From an uncultured Flavobacterium sp. (GTDB lineage Bacteria; Bacteroidota; Bacteroidia; Flavobacteriales; Flavobacteriaceae), in contig NZ_OY730239.1 of NCBI RefSeq assembly GCF_963422545.1, positions 62,001-126,000 on the forward strand: a stretch of 64,000 bases of DNA. Reading direction: 5' to 3'. The first letter of the stretch is position 1; each line of letters begins with the position of its first letter. Shown here in pieces: positions 33,387 to 42,127 of the stretch. The notes under the pieces are model-generated. The model was not told where the DNA came from. It ran no database searches and was given only the letters and a program-made list of their open reading frames with translations. The position numbers were made by a program, and so were the translations under genes.

Positions 33387-33437
33387 TAAATTCCAAATTC
33401 CAATTTTATCAATGATTGGAATTTGGAATTTTTTTAT
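33387..33437 (+). terminator. Terminator after the MFS gene
   Basis: AATTCCAAATTCCAAT / ATTGGAATTTGGAATT stem, about 16 bp, followed by TTTTTTATTG on the plus strand. Confidence 0.85.
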
Positions 33438-33455
33438 TGTTTTTTTTTAAAATTT

Positions 33456-33950
33456 TTATTTAGCAGTTATAACTGCGTTTAAATTTTCTTTAAAAGTAGC
33501 TCTGTTTTTTTCTGATAATGTGTACACAACATCTTTATCAGCATGAACAATAACTTTATCAATATTAGCCGCTAAAAGTGCTTTTGGGTCTTTAATTTTC
33601 AATGTACAGGCGCCGTCAAAAAAACCATCATCTTCAATTATCTTTTTGGCTTCTAGGACCGTTCCATCACTTAATACAGCCGAAATAGTCATCGAATTAT
33701 TTAGCGTTTTCGTGTAAAAACCGTCCATTACTAATAATAAACGATAAGAATTTTTCAATTCAGGTCCTTTAAACTCATGACGTGTAATATTGTAACGCAA
33801 ACCTTTGGCGAGCGTCTGAAACTGCGTAGAACAATCCAACTCAAAAGTAGCTACATCACCAGCTTCATTTACCGATGTTACTACTTTGGCTTGTGCATTT
33901 ACTGAAATATTAATTACCAAAAATGCCAAAATCAGGACAACTTTTTTCAT
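33456..33950 (-). CDS. Small secreted protein, function unknown
   Basis: 164 residues from the ATG at 33948-33950 (MKKVVLILAFLVINISVNAQ, a signal peptide). The mature part is one beta-rich domain: AGDVATFELDCSTQFQTLA, RYNITRHEFKGPELKNSYRL and KVIVHADKDVVYTLSEK. It has two cysteines but no known enzymatic motif. It is convergent with the MFS gene and lies downstream of fsa, separated by a terminator, so it is a single-gene unit. Confidence 0.75.
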   Translation of the reverse strand: MKKVVLILAFLVINISVNAQAKVVTSVNEAGDVATFELDCSTQFQTLAKGLRYNITRHEFKGPELKNSYRLLLVMDGFYTKTLNNSMTISAVLSDGTVLEAKKIIEDDGFFDGACTLKIKDPKALLAANIDKVIVHADKDVVYTLSEKNRATFKENLNAVITAK

Positions 33951-33977
33951 ATGTACTTCTATTTTAGACATATAAAA

Positions 33978-34020
33978 GTAAAAAAAATCGCCATGTTTCT
34001 GACGAAAATGGCGATTTAAA
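33978..34020 (-). terminator. Terminator after fsa
   Basis: AAATCGCCAT / ATGGCGATTT arms, followed on the minus strand by a TTTTTTT run. It lies 19 bases past the fsa stop. Confidence 0.85.
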
Positions 34021-34037
34021 TTATATTAAAAGGAAAA

Positions 34038-34694
34038 TTATTTGTTCCCTTTTTCGAAATCAGCAACAAACTGAGCAAGTCCAATATCAGTTAATGGGTG
34101 TTTCAACAATCCGTAAATTGCAGAAAGAGGTCCAGTCATAACATCAGCACCAATTTTAGCACAGTTTACAATATGCATTGTATGACGCACAGAAGCCGCT
34201 AAAATTTGAGTTTCATAACCATAATTATCATATACCAATCTAATCTCTTCGATCAAATTCAATCCATCAGTCGAAACATCGTCTAAACGACCAATAAACG
34301 GAGAAACATAAGTAGCTCCAGCTTTTGCAGCCAATAAAGCCTGACCAACAGAAAATACAAGAGTTACATTAGTTTTAACTCCTTTATCCGAAAAATATTT
34401 TGCAGCCATAACACCTTCCTTAGTCATTGGCAATTTTACTACGATTTGCTCATGCAATTCAGCCAACTCCTCACCTTCCTTAATCATTCCATCATAATCA
34501 AGCGCATTTACTTCAGCACTTACATCACCTTCAACAAGATTACAGATGTCAACATAATGCTTCAAGATGTTATTTTTTCCAGTGATACCTTCTTTTGCCA
34601 TCAAAGATGGGTTAGTTGTTACACCATCCAAAACACCTAAAGCTTGTGCTTCTTTAATTTGAGCTAAATTAGCTGTGTCAATAAAAAATTTCAT
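34038..34694 (-). CDS. fsa: Fructose-6-phosphate aldolase / transaldolase-like protein
   Basis: 218 residues, short class I transaldolase (FSA/TalC) type. MKFFIDTANLAQIKEAQALG and GVTTNPSLMAKEG (24-36) start the TIM barrel; the Schiff-base lysine is K87 in VVKLPMTKEG. The C-terminus GLAQFVADFEKG is typical. Family members are either transaldolases of the pentose phosphate path or fructose-6-phosphate aldolases; sequence alone cannot tell which. Single gene with its own terminator. Confidence 0.92.
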   Translation of the reverse strand: MKFFIDTANLAQIKEAQALGVLDGVTTNPSLMAKEGITGKNNILKHYVDICNLVEGDVSAEVNALDYDGMIKEGEELAELHEQIVVKLPMTKEGVMAAKYFSDKGVKTNVTLVFSVGQALLAAKAGATYVSPFIGRLDDVSTDGLNLIEEIRLVYDNYGYETQILAASVRHTMHIVNCAKIGADVMTGPLSAIYGLLKHPLTDIGLAQFVADFEKGNK

Positions 34695-34725
34695 AATTAT
34701 ATCTATTTAATTGTGTTCATATTTT

Positions 34726-34810
34726 GGGCGTGACCACAAGGGTCGGGCTTTCGGCTATATCTTTTGTTCCGTTTCTCTTCACAAAAGGATAACGCCTCTA
34801 TCCCTCACGC
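34726..34810 (-). ncRNA. Flavo-1-like structured element, copy 2
   Basis: Minus strand: GCGTGAGGGATAGAGGCGTT, ATCCTTTTGTG, apical loop, ACAAAAGATATAGCCGAAAG, then CCCGACCCTTGTGGTCACGC. Same core as the 14159 and 50708 elements but with a different outer stem (GCGTGA / TCACGC). It lies 16 bases past the stop of the SDR gene, in the same orientation. Confidence 0.5.
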
Positions 34811-34825
34811 AAATTTCGTGCAAAA

Positions 34826-35629
34826 TTACAACTTATAATGATTCATTAACATTTTTTCGTATACTTTATCCGGAAGAGCACGTTTTAAAACAATCGAGAA
34901 TTTTTGCATAAAAGCCCCAACCTTATAATGAACATTAGGCTTTTTTTCCTGCATTATTCTATAAACAAACTCAGCCATTTCATCTGGATTACTTCCTGCA
35001 TCAACATGATCATTCATAGTTGCCAGCGTATCTCCATAAACTTTTTCGTAAGCAGAACCATTTATAACAGGCGCATGATAGCGACCTGAAGCAATATTAG
35101 TTGCAAAATCACCCGGCGCTACATTCGTAATCTCAATTCCAAAAGATTTAACTTCCATACGCAAAGCCTCAGTAATTAATTCTAAAGCTCCTTTTGATGC
35201 CGAATAAACGCTACGATATGGCAACCCCATATAACCGGCAATTGAAGTAATATTAATAATCAAACCCGATTTTTGTTCACGCATTTGTGGCAAAACAGCT
35301 TTCATAACTTCAATTGGACCAAAAAAGTTAGTCTCAAAATTGTTCTTGATTTCTTCCATCGGAATTTCTTCTAACGGACCAGTAATACCAACACCTGCAT
35401 TATTAATTACAACATCTAATCTTCCTGAAGTTGCAATAATATTAGCCACAGCCGTTTTTATTGATTCCGCATTTCGAACATCTAAGGCTACAAGTGGAAA
35501 AATAGAATTCAGTACTTTTTCAGGATTTCTGCTCGTTCCGTAAACAACGAAACCTTTTTTGTGTAAAAATTCACCAATTGATTTTCCAATTCCTGAAGAT
35601 CCTCCTGTAATTAAAACAACTTTGCTCAT
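34826..35629 (-). CDS. Short-chain dehydrogenase/reductase
   Basis: 267 residues, classical SDR. The nucleotide-binding TGGSSGIGKSIG is at 8-19, DVVINNAGVG at about 72-81, and the catalytic tetrad carries INITS (Ser) and YSASKGALE (Tyr/Lys, about 141-149). R32-like NRxP in VVYGTSRNPEK suggests NADP(H). Substrate unknown. It is followed by a structured element and fsa, but these are probably separate units. Confidence 0.92.
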   Translation of the reverse strand: MSKVVLITGGSSGIGKSIGEFLHKKGFVVYGTSRNPEKVLNSIFPLVALDVRNAESIKTAVANIIATSGRLDVVINNAGVGITGPLEEIPMEEIKNNFETNFFGPIEVMKAVLPQMREQKSGLIINITSIAGYMGLPYRSVYSASKGALELITEALRMEVKSFGIEITNVAPGDFATNIASGRYHAPVINGSAYEKVYGDTLATMNDHVDAGSNPDEMAEFVYRIMQEKKPNVHYKVGAFMQKFSIVLKRALPDKVYEKMLMNHYKL

Positions 35630-35770
35630 TTAGGTAAGTTTTGAGTTATAAGTTATGAGTTGATGTTTTGGGATAAAACTTTTAACCTCTAACATTTAAC
35701 TTCTAACTTTATGAAAGGTCCAAAAATAAAAAAATCCTCCATAAGGAAGACTACTTTTGCATTAATTCTA

Positions 35771-35794
35771 AAAAAAATCCCGAAACTTCGGGAC
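35771..35794 (-). terminator. Terminator of the SRP RNA gene
   Basis: TCCCGAA / TTCGGGA hairpin, and on the minus strand a TTTTTTT run right after it. Confidence 0.85.
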
Positions 35795-35809
35795 GATAAA
35801 ATAAAAAAT

Positions 35810-35902
35810 GGCAAGCGACCTACATCGCACCGCTCAACCACGTACCCTTGCTATGTTCCCATCCTGGGGGAGTCTGCAGGAGCTGGTCGTGTAGGACTTG
35901 CC
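35810..35902 (-). ncRNA. ffs: Signal recognition particle RNA, small (4.5S-type)
   Basis: The minus strand begins GGCAAGTCCTACACGACCAG and ends GTAGGTCGCTTGCC, so the two ends pair into a long rod. The tip holds CAGGATGGGAACATAGCA, which aligns with the conserved SRP domain IV CAGG...GGAA...AGCA. This RNA scaffolds Ffh and targets membrane and secretory proteins. It has an almost ideal promoter upstream and a strong terminator 16 bases downstream. A plus-strand open frame over it is spurious. Confidence 0.92.
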
Positions 35903-35906
35903 GGTG

Positions 35907-35936
35907 CAAATATACAATCTTTTTATATTTTTGCAA
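35907..35936 (-). promoter_or_regulatory. Promoter of the SRP RNA gene
   Basis: Minus strand: TTG (35934-35936), a 19-base spacer, then TATATTTG (35907-35914). Transcription would begin at about 35902, the first base of the RNA. Textbook Bacteroidota spacing. Confidence 0.85.
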
Positions 35937-35991
35937 GAGCTTTGTTGCTATAAAAATATCGTTGTATATTGGCTTATTCAAATTTTAAACT

Positions 35992-37044
35992 ATGAAAAAA
36001 TATAACTTCCTAGCTGTCATTTTATTAGGAATCACATTAGTTGGATGTGGAGATAAAAATAAAGGTGAAAATTCTTTATTTAATATCGATGACTCTGCTT
36101 TTCCTGCGCATTTTTTACCTCAAGAATCAATTTCTATCGGAATTTTAAACCCAAATTCGAAAGAAATTGACAGTGTTGCCTACTTTATAAATGACAAAAA
36201 AGTGGGAAGTACAAAAGGAGCTGAAAAATTTAATTTTCCTCTAAAAGATCAAAAATTAGGTTACCAATACTTAAAAGCAACTATTTATTTTGGTTCTGAT
36301 TCTTCTGACGCAACTAAACGTGTTGAGTTGGTTTCGAACGTTGAACCTAAATTATTAAAATACAAAGTGATCAATACCTATCCGCATGATAAAAAATCGT
36401 TTACCGAAGGATTGGAATTTCACAATGATACCTTATATGAAAGTACAGGACAAGAAGGCGCTTCATATCTAAGAAAATACGACTATAAGACAGGTAAAAT
36501 TTTCAAACAAATTGATCTTGATAAAAAATACTTTGGTGAAGGAATTACTTTTATCAACGGAAAATTATTTCAATTGACCTGGCAAAATAAAACTGGATTT
36601 ATCTATGATGCCAAAACTCTTAAACTGGAAAAAACGTTTGCCTATGACAAAGACATTGAAGGTTGGGGAATGACAAATGATGGTAAATACATTTATCAAA
36701 CTGATAAAACGGAGAAAATCTGGAAAATGGATCCTTCAACTCAAAAAATGATCGATTACATTAATGTTTATTCAGAAACTTCAAAAATCAAAGCCGTAAA
36801 CGAATTAGAATGGATTAATGGTAAAATCTATACTAATGTTTGGTTTAAGGATGCAATTGCAGTTGTGAACCCAGCTTCTGGCGCAGTTGAAGGAATTTTA
36901 AACATGTCAGATTTACGCAAATCTATGACCGATGTCACCACAGAAGATGTTTTAAATGGAATTGCTTACAATCCTAAAACTAAAACCATTTTTGTAACCG
37001 GTAAAAATTGGAGCAAAATGTTTGAAATAACAGTTTCGGAATAA
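35992..37044 (+). CDS. Glutaminyl-peptide cyclotransferase, lipoprotein
   Basis: 350 residues. Lipoprotein signal ending LVGC (Cys19). A short Ig-like region (about 40-115) is followed by a glutamine cyclotransferase beta-propeller from YKVINTYPHDKKSFTEGLEF (about 124-143) to VNELEWINGKIYTNVWFKD and GIAYNPKTKTIFVTGKNW. It converts N-terminal Gln to pyroglutamate on exported proteins, which fits the many exported proteins with Gln after the signal peptide in this window. Divergent from the SRP RNA; a weak box TATATTGG lies about 29 bases before the ATG. Confidence 0.9.
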   Translation: MKKYNFLAVILLGITLVGCGDKNKGENSLFNIDDSAFPAHFLPQESISIGILNPNSKEIDSVAYFINDKKVGSTKGAEKFNFPLKDQKLGYQYLKATIYFGSDSSDATKRVELVSNVEPKLLKYKVINTYPHDKKSFTEGLEFHNDTLYESTGQEGASYLRKYDYKTGKIFKQIDLDKKYFGEGITFINGKLFQLTWQNKTGFIYDAKTLKLEKTFAYDKDIEGWGMTNDGKYIYQTDKTEKIWKMDPSTQKMIDYINVYSETSKIKAVNELEWINGKIYTNVWFKDAIAVVNPASGAVEGILNMSDLRKSMTDVTTEDVLNGIAYNPKTKTIFVTGKNWSKMFEITVSE

Positions 37045-37086
37045 AGGAATAAATTCCAATGTTTTAAATCCCAAATTCCAATCCAG

Positions 37087-37146
37087 AAACACGAATTTCA
37101 CAAATTATCACTAATTATTCCGTGATAATTTGTGAAATTTGTGTTT
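37087..37146. repeat. Long palindrome between cyclotransferase and hutI
   Basis: AAACACGAATTTCACAAATT then ATCAC faces GTGATAATTTGTGAAATTTG then TGTTTTA; about 24 paired bases with a 10-base loop. It resembles the hairpin at 42052-42127 and may serve as a terminator. Confidence 0.7.
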
Positions 37147-37177
37147 TAAAATACCTTTATACCATTAAATCTATATC

Positions 37178-38416
37178 ATGACAACTCTTATAACAAATAT
37201 AAAAGAACTTCTTCAGGTTCGTGAAACTTCAATTTCTAAAGTTTCAGGAGCCGAAATGGCAGAACTTCCAACCATTAAAAATGCTTTTTTACTTATAAAA
37301 GATGATCTTATTGCAGATTTTGGATCAATGGATAATGTGGCAGAAATTAAAGCTGACAAAATTATCGATGCAACAGGCCAAATTATACTTCCATCTTGGT
37401 GCGACAGCCACACACACATTGTTTATGCCGGTAATCGCGAACAGGAATTTGCGGATAGAATCAATGGATTTTCATACGAAGAAATTGCTAATCGCGGTGG
37501 CGGAATTTTAAATTCGGCTAAAAAACTCAACGAAACTTCAGAAGAAGAAATCTATGAGCAGTCAAAACTTCGCTTAGAAGAAGTTATGCATTTAGGAACG
37601 GGAGCTGTCGAAATTAAATCTGGTTACGGATTAACAATTGAAGGTGAATTGAAAATGCTTCGCGTAATTAAAAAACTGGCCGAAAATTATCCAATTACTA
37701 TAAAAGCTACTTTTCTGGGTGCGCATGCTTTTCCATTACATTACAAAGAAAATAAAGCAGGTTATATTGACGAAATCATAACCAAAATGTTACCCGAAAT
37801 TGCTCAGGACAAACTAGCTGATTTTGTTGATGTATTTTGCGAAACTGGCTATTTTTCTGTCGAAGAAACCGAAAAAATAATGGATGCGGGAATAAAATTC
37901 GGCTTAAAGCCAAAAATCCACGTAAATCAATTTAATTCTATCGGAGGAATACAAGCCGGAATCAAATTTAACGCTCTTTCTGTCGATCATCTTGAAATTA
38001 TGAACCCGGAAGACATTGAAGCCTTAAAAGGTACCGAAACAATGCCTGTAGCATTACCATCTTGTTCTTATTTTTTGAGCATTCCGTATACTCCTGCTCG
38101 CGAAATGATAAAAGCAGGTTTACCATTAGCTTTAGCAACTGATTTTAACCCCGGTTCTACTCCATCAGGAAATATGAATTTTGTAGTCGCAACAGCTTGT
38201 ATCAAAATGAAAATGACGCCGGAAGAAGCCATAAATGCTGCAACTATTAATGGAGCTTATGCAATGAGAATCTCAGAAACTCACGGAAGTATTACGAAAG
38301 GTAAAAAAGCCAATTTAATCCTTACAAAACCAATTTCGTCTTACTATCAAATTCCTTATGCATTTGGCAGTAATTTAATTGAAAGCGTTTTTCTAGACGG
38401 TAAAATTGTAGAATAA
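37178..38416 (+). CDS. hutI: Imidazolonepropionase
   Basis: 412 residues, amidohydrolase superfamily. Metal ligands HTHIVYAG (about 79-86), substrate-binding NRGGGI (about 107-112), then KIHVNQFNSIGG and ALATDFNPGSTPSGN with the catalytic Asp. It opens imidazolone-5-propionate to N-formimino-L-glutamate, third step of histidine breakdown. hutG, the next step, is at 39596, with one opposite-strand gene in between; hutH and hutU are not in the window. Confidence 0.96.
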   Translation: MTTLITNIKELLQVRETSISKVSGAEMAELPTIKNAFLLIKDDLIADFGSMDNVAEIKADKIIDATGQIILPSWCDSHTHIVYAGNREQEFADRINGFSYEEIANRGGGILNSAKKLNETSEEEIYEQSKLRLEEVMHLGTGAVEIKSGYGLTIEGELKMLRVIKKLAENYPITIKATFLGAHAFPLHYKENKAGYIDEIITKMLPEIAQDKLADFVDVFCETGYFSVEETEKIMDAGIKFGLKPKIHVNQFNSIGGIQAGIKFNALSVDHLEIMNPEDIEALKGTETMPVALPSCSYFLSIPYTPAREMIKAGLPLALATDFNPGSTPSGNMNFVVATACIKMKMTPEEAINAATINGAYAMRISETHGSITKGKKANLILTKPISSYYQIPYAFGSNLIESVFLDGKIVE

Positions 38417-38550
38417 ATAGAAATCCGTAGTTTTTAAATCATTATGATATTTAATTACATTTAACCTGCAACGGTTAAAACCGCTGCCTATGTCATAACA
38501 TTTGCAATTACAACCCGTGACTTCAACTATTAGAAAGGACATAAAGAACA

Positions 38551-38586
38551 AAAAAAAGGTCTGTAAAAACTTTACAGACCTTTAAT
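38551..38586 (-). terminator. Terminator after the coiled-coil gene
   Basis: AAAGGTCTGTAAA / TTTACAGACCTTT hairpin with a T run on the minus strand, 33 bases past the stop at 38619. Confidence 0.85.
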
Positions 38587-38618
38587 ATTTTAGTGGTATT
38601 CTATTTTTCGACCACTTA

Positions 38619-39497
38619 TTATCTCAAGTTAAAACTTGTTTTAGAAACTAATTCACCACTGTCAAAAACATTGATAAAATAAGTTCCTTTCTCAAAATCT
38701 TTACCTGGTAAATCTTCACTAACATTAACAGTTTTATTTTCGTATTTAACATTTGTTTTAAAACTGTAAGTTAAAGTATTGTCTCCAAAAGTTTCTGTTT
38801 TCTTTTCTCCTAAAACATTGTTTTTAGAATCAATAACTTGTACATAATACGTTTTATCTCCAGATTTAGCAATTTGATTTTCAGCAATTGTAAAACTAAT
38901 TTTCAAAACATCAGCACGACTCGCTTTATCTGTTTCGATTTGTTTTCCTGAGCTTCTTAATTTGTAAGCAGCTGTTTTTGTGTTTAAAATTGATAACTTA
39001 GAACCTTTTTCAACTGTTTTAGCCAATTCTTCGTTTTGACCAACTAATACTTCATTATATTTTTTAGACTCTCCTAAAACTGTAATAGTACTGTCTCTTT
39101 GAACTGTCAAAACACCATTCTGTTTTTTCAATTCGTCGTTTTCAGCCACAAGAGTTTTCATTTTACCTTGCATAGCCTGAACTTGTGATCTGAATTTAGA
39201 CACATCACCTTTTGATTTATTCAAATCATCCATCAAAGCTACTACTTTATCTCTTTCCTGAATTAACTCATCAGACATAGAAGTGTTTTCAGCAATTGCA
39301 GCATCATAAGTTGCTTTCAATTCTTTCAAATCTTTCATAACAGATTCTTTCTCTGTCATGGTTGACGTAAGCTCCGTCTTAACCACCTCTGTATCAGAAG
39401 ACAATTTAAAAATATACACTAAGCTACCAATTAGTAGGACTGCTAAAACTGCGATTATCGCCTTTAGACTCGAGTTGTTGTTCTTTGGGTTTTCCAT
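38619..39497 (-). CDS. Membrane-anchored coiled-coil protein, unknown function
   Basis: 292 residues. One N-terminal membrane helix (about 12-30, IIAVLAVLLIGSLVYIFKL) leads into a long coiled coil (about 35-165, heptad-rich with VVALMDDLNK and LVAENDELKKQ). A beta-rich C-terminal domain (about 185-292) ends KGTYFINVFDSGELVSKTSF. The coiled coil has led to 'chromosome partitioning' names for such proteins, but the topology suggests a periplasmic domain held on a stalk. It lies on the opposite strand between hutI and hutG. Confidence 0.78.
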   Translation of the reverse strand: MENPKNNNSSLKAIIAVLAVLLIGSLVYIFKLSSDTEVVKTELTSTMTEKESVMKDLKELKATYDAAIAENTSMSDELIQERDKVVALMDDLNKSKGDVSKFRSQVQAMQGKMKTLVAENDELKKQNGVLTVQRDSTITVLGESKKYNEVLVGQNEELAKTVEKGSKLSILNTKTAAYKLRSSGKQIETDKASRADVLKISFTIAENQIAKSGDKTYYVQVIDSKNNVLGEKKTETFGDNTLTYSFKTNVKYENKTVNVSEDLPGKDFEKGTYFINVFDSGELVSKTSFNLR

Positions 39498-39519
39498 ATT
39501 TAAATAATTTTCTTTAAAA

Positions 39520-39527
39520 CAAATTTA
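39520..39527 (-). promoter_or_regulatory. Probable -7 box of the coiled-coil gene
   Basis: Minus strand TAAATTTG, 23 bases before the ATG at 39497. No good -33 TTG at the expected spacing. Confidence 0.45.
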
Positions 39528-39570
39528 AGAATTAATATAAAGGTAATAACGTAAGTTGTTACAATTATAT

Positions 39571-39578
39571 TATTTTTG
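39571..39578 (+). promoter_or_regulatory. Possible -7 box of hutG
   Basis: TATTTTTG, 18 bases before the ATG at 39596. The nearest TTG (39556) is only 12 bases upstream, so support is weak. Confidence 0.35.
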
Positions 39579-39595
39579 GAAAATATTTTTTTTTC

Positions 39596-40633
39596 ATGGA
39601 GAAAGTAATTCCTTTTACTGTAAATGATTTAGCAAAAGTCACAAATCACCGAAGTGGTGAAATAAAATTTGGAGAGAAAATGATTGTTATTCCGAAAGGA
39701 GTAGACAAACTCAAGTTCTTAAAAGAAAGTGAAGCTAAATATGTGCTTTTGGGAATCCCCGAAGACATTGGCATACGCGCTAACTTCGGTAGACCCGGAG
39801 CGGCCTCTGCATGGGAAAGCGCCATTAAAAGCATTGCCAACATTCAGCACAATCGTTTTTCAAAAGGCAGCCAAATTATTGTTTTAGGACAAATTAATGT
39901 TACTGAAGAAATGCGAGATGTCGAAAATCTTGATTTCAACGACATTGATGATCGATCAAAACTAAGCCAGTTAGTAGAAAAAATTGACAAAGAAGTTTCG
40001 CACATTATTTTTACCATTGTAAAAGCAGGGAAAACTCCTATAATTATTGGCGGAGGTCATAATAATGCTTACGGAAATATAAAAGGTTCGGCTCTGGCCA
40101 AAGGAAAACCAATAAACGCGATTAATTTTGATGCTCATTCAGATTTTAGAATTCTCGAAGGACGTCACAGCGGAAATGGTTTCTCATATGCCTACGAAGA
40201 AGGATTCCTGAAAAGGTATTTCATTTTTGGTTTACACGAAAATTACACTTCAAAAAGTGTCCTGGATATTATCAAAAAACTTGAAGATCGTGTTCGCTAC
40301 AATACTTATGACAGCGTCAATATCCGCAAGGAGAAAGATTTTAGCAGAGAAATGGCTTTGGCTTTAGAATTTATCAGAACAGATTCTTTTGGGATCGAAA
40401 TTGATTTAGATGCTATTCCAAACATTGCCAGCAGCGCCATGACAATCAGCGGATTTTCGGTTGAAGAATTAAGGCAGTTTATATCGTTTTTCGGACAGCA
40501 CAGAAATGCTACTTATTTGCATATTTGCGAAGGAGCACCAGATCTTGCCGATTCTCCAAACAATAATCTAATTGGTAAATTAATTGGTTATTTAGTGACT
40601 GATTTTATTAAAGCCAATAACGAAAAAGAATAA
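39596..40633 (+). CDS. hutG: Formimidoylglutamase (arginase family)
   Basis: 345 residues, arginase/ureohydrolase fold. Metal motifs GGGHNNAYG (about 152-160), NFDAHSDFR (about 177-185) and EIDLDAI (about 270-276) supply the Mn ligands. It splits N-formimino-L-glutamate to glutamate and formamide. The assignment to HutG rather than arginase or agmatinase rests on family resemblance and the nearby hutI. Confidence 0.85.
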   Translation: MEKVIPFTVNDLAKVTNHRSGEIKFGEKMIVIPKGVDKLKFLKESEAKYVLLGIPEDIGIRANFGRPGAASAWESAIKSIANIQHNRFSKGSQIIVLGQINVTEEMRDVENLDFNDIDDRSKLSQLVEKIDKEVSHIIFTIVKAGKTPIIIGGGHNNAYGNIKGSALAKGKPINAINFDAHSDFRILEGRHSGNGFSYAYEEGFLKRYFIFGLHENYTSKSVLDIIKKLEDRVRYNTYDSVNIRKEKDFSREMALALEFIRTDSFGIEIDLDAIPNIASSAMTISGFSVEELRQFISFFGQHRNATYLHICEGAPDLADSPNNNLIGKLIGYLVTDFIKANNEKE

Positions 40634-40714
40634 TTTCTAAGAATATTAACGACTGGAAATTAATCGTTTTGCCAAATAAAATAAGATTCAAATAAAGGAT
40701 TAGCTGAATAAAAC

Positions 40715-40722
40715 TATCTTTG
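40715..40722 (+). promoter_or_regulatory. Probable -7 box of the DEAD-box helicase gene
   Basis: TATCTTTG, 45 bases before the ATG at 40767. No TTG at the ideal distance. Confidence 0.5.
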
Positions 40723-40766
40723 CACAGAATTTTAGTACTTAAAACTAAATTCTTAATACCTAAGAT

Positions 40767-42017
40767 ATGTTATTCGAAGATTTATCACTTTCAAAAAGTA
40801 TACAAAAAGCCGTATTTGAAGAAGGCTACCTAAATCCTACTCCTATTCAGGAACAATCTATTCCAATTGTTCTGTCAGGAAGAGATTTAATTGGCTGTGC
40901 ACAAACAGGTACGGGAAAAACGGCAGCTTTTGCCATTCCAATCATACATCAATTACACCGAATTGTTGGCTCAACTAAAAAAGCAAAACAAATTCGTGCT
41001 CTTATAGTAACTCCTACACGTGAATTAGCGGTACAAATTGGTCAAAGTTTTGACACTTATGCAAAATATACCAACTTAACACAGCTGACTATCTTTGGAG
41101 GAGTTTCGCAAAATCCACAAGTAGATACGCTAAAAAAAGGTGTCGATATTCTGGTAGCAACTCCTGGAAGATTACTTGATTTACAAAAACAAGGTTTTCT
41201 TGATTTAGATCATTTACATACTTTGGTTCTGGATGAAGCTGATCAAATGCTGGATATGGGTTTTATAAACGATGTAAAAAAGATCGTAAAACTAACTCCT
41301 AAAAACCGTCAAACATTATTGTTTTCAGCTACAATGCCAATTGCAATTCGTGAATTGGCCGAAATGTTCCTGAAAGATCCTGCTAAAGTAGAAGTTTCGC
41401 CTGTATCGTCAACTGCTGAAACTGTAGAGCAGCGCGTTTATTTTGTTGAAAAAACAGAGAAAAGAAATTTATTATATCATTTAATAAAAAACGAAGATTT
41501 ATCTAATGTATTGGTGTTTTCAAGAACCAAACATGGTGCAGATAATGTTGTAAAAGCACTTCGTAAAAAAGATATTCCGGCAGAAGCAATTCACGGAGAC
41601 AAATCTCAAAATGCAAGACAACGCGTTTTAGACGCTTTCAAAAACAAAGAAGTTGGTGTTCTTGTAGCTACAGATATTGCTGCCAGAGGTATTGATATTG
41701 ACCAATTGCCATTTGTAATTAACTTTGATTTACCAAATATTCCTGAAACTTATGTTCATAGAATTGGACGTACAGGGCGCGCCGGAAACGGAGGCGTTGC
41801 AATTTCATTTTGTGGTAAAGATGAAGAACCTTACTGGAAAGATATTCAAAAATTAATAAAAGTTGATGTAAAGACTATCACAGATCATCCGTATCAATGG
41901 CACTCCGGAAGTCCTGATGCAGCCGCAGAGAAACCTAAAAACTCAAACCGAAGCGGTGGTGCTCACAAATCGAGAAAGTCAAATGCTTCTAAACAAAATA
42001 AAAAACGCTGGTACTAA
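40767..42017 (+). CDS. DEAD-box RNA helicase (RhlE-like)
   Basis: 416 residues. Q motif (NPTPIQEQSIP, about 23-33), motif I AQTGTGKT (45-52), Ia PTRELA, motif II DEAD in LVLDEADQMLDMGF, motif III SAT, and motif VI HRIGRTGRAG. A basic, Ser/Asn-rich tail (about 385-416, ending KSNASKQNKKRWY) likely binds RNA nonspecifically. ATP-dependent RNA remodelling, typically in ribosome assembly or cold response. A long palindrome follows the stop. Confidence 0.95.
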   Translation: MLFEDLSLSKSIQKAVFEEGYLNPTPIQEQSIPIVLSGRDLIGCAQTGTGKTAAFAIPIIHQLHRIVGSTKKAKQIRALIVTPTRELAVQIGQSFDTYAKYTNLTQLTIFGGVSQNPQVDTLKKGVDILVATPGRLLDLQKQGFLDLDHLHTLVLDEADQMLDMGFINDVKKIVKLTPKNRQTLLFSATMPIAIRELAEMFLKDPAKVEVSPVSSTAETVEQRVYFVEKTEKRNLLYHLIKNEDLSNVLVFSRTKHGADNVVKALRKKDIPAEAIHGDKSQNARQRVLDAFKNKEVGVLVATDIAARGIDIDQLPFVINFDLPNIPETYVHRIGRTGRAGNGGVAISFCGKDEEPYWKDIQKLIKVDVKTITDHPYQWHSGSPDAAAEKPKNSNRSGGAHKSRKSNASKQNKKRWY

Positions 42018-42051
42018 CCCTACCTTCTGGAAACAAATATTATAATCAAAT

Positions 42052-42127
42052 CTGAACACGGATTTCACGAATTTGCACAAATTTTAATAGGTTAACCTAA
42101 GTTTGTGAAATTAGTGAAATCCGTGTT
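42052..42127. repeat. Long palindrome between convergent helicase and hybrid kinase genes
   Basis: AACACGGATTTCACGAATTT (left) and AATTAGTGAAATCCGTGTT (right) pair over about 20 bases with an inner TTGCACAAA / TTTGTGAAA stem. It overlaps the last codons of the kinase gene and probably acts as a two-way terminator. Confidence 0.75.

Noticed and set aside
35711..35953. Plus-strand open frame of 80 codons
   Set aside because: It covers the SRP RNA gene, its terminator and promoter; codon content is not protein-like.
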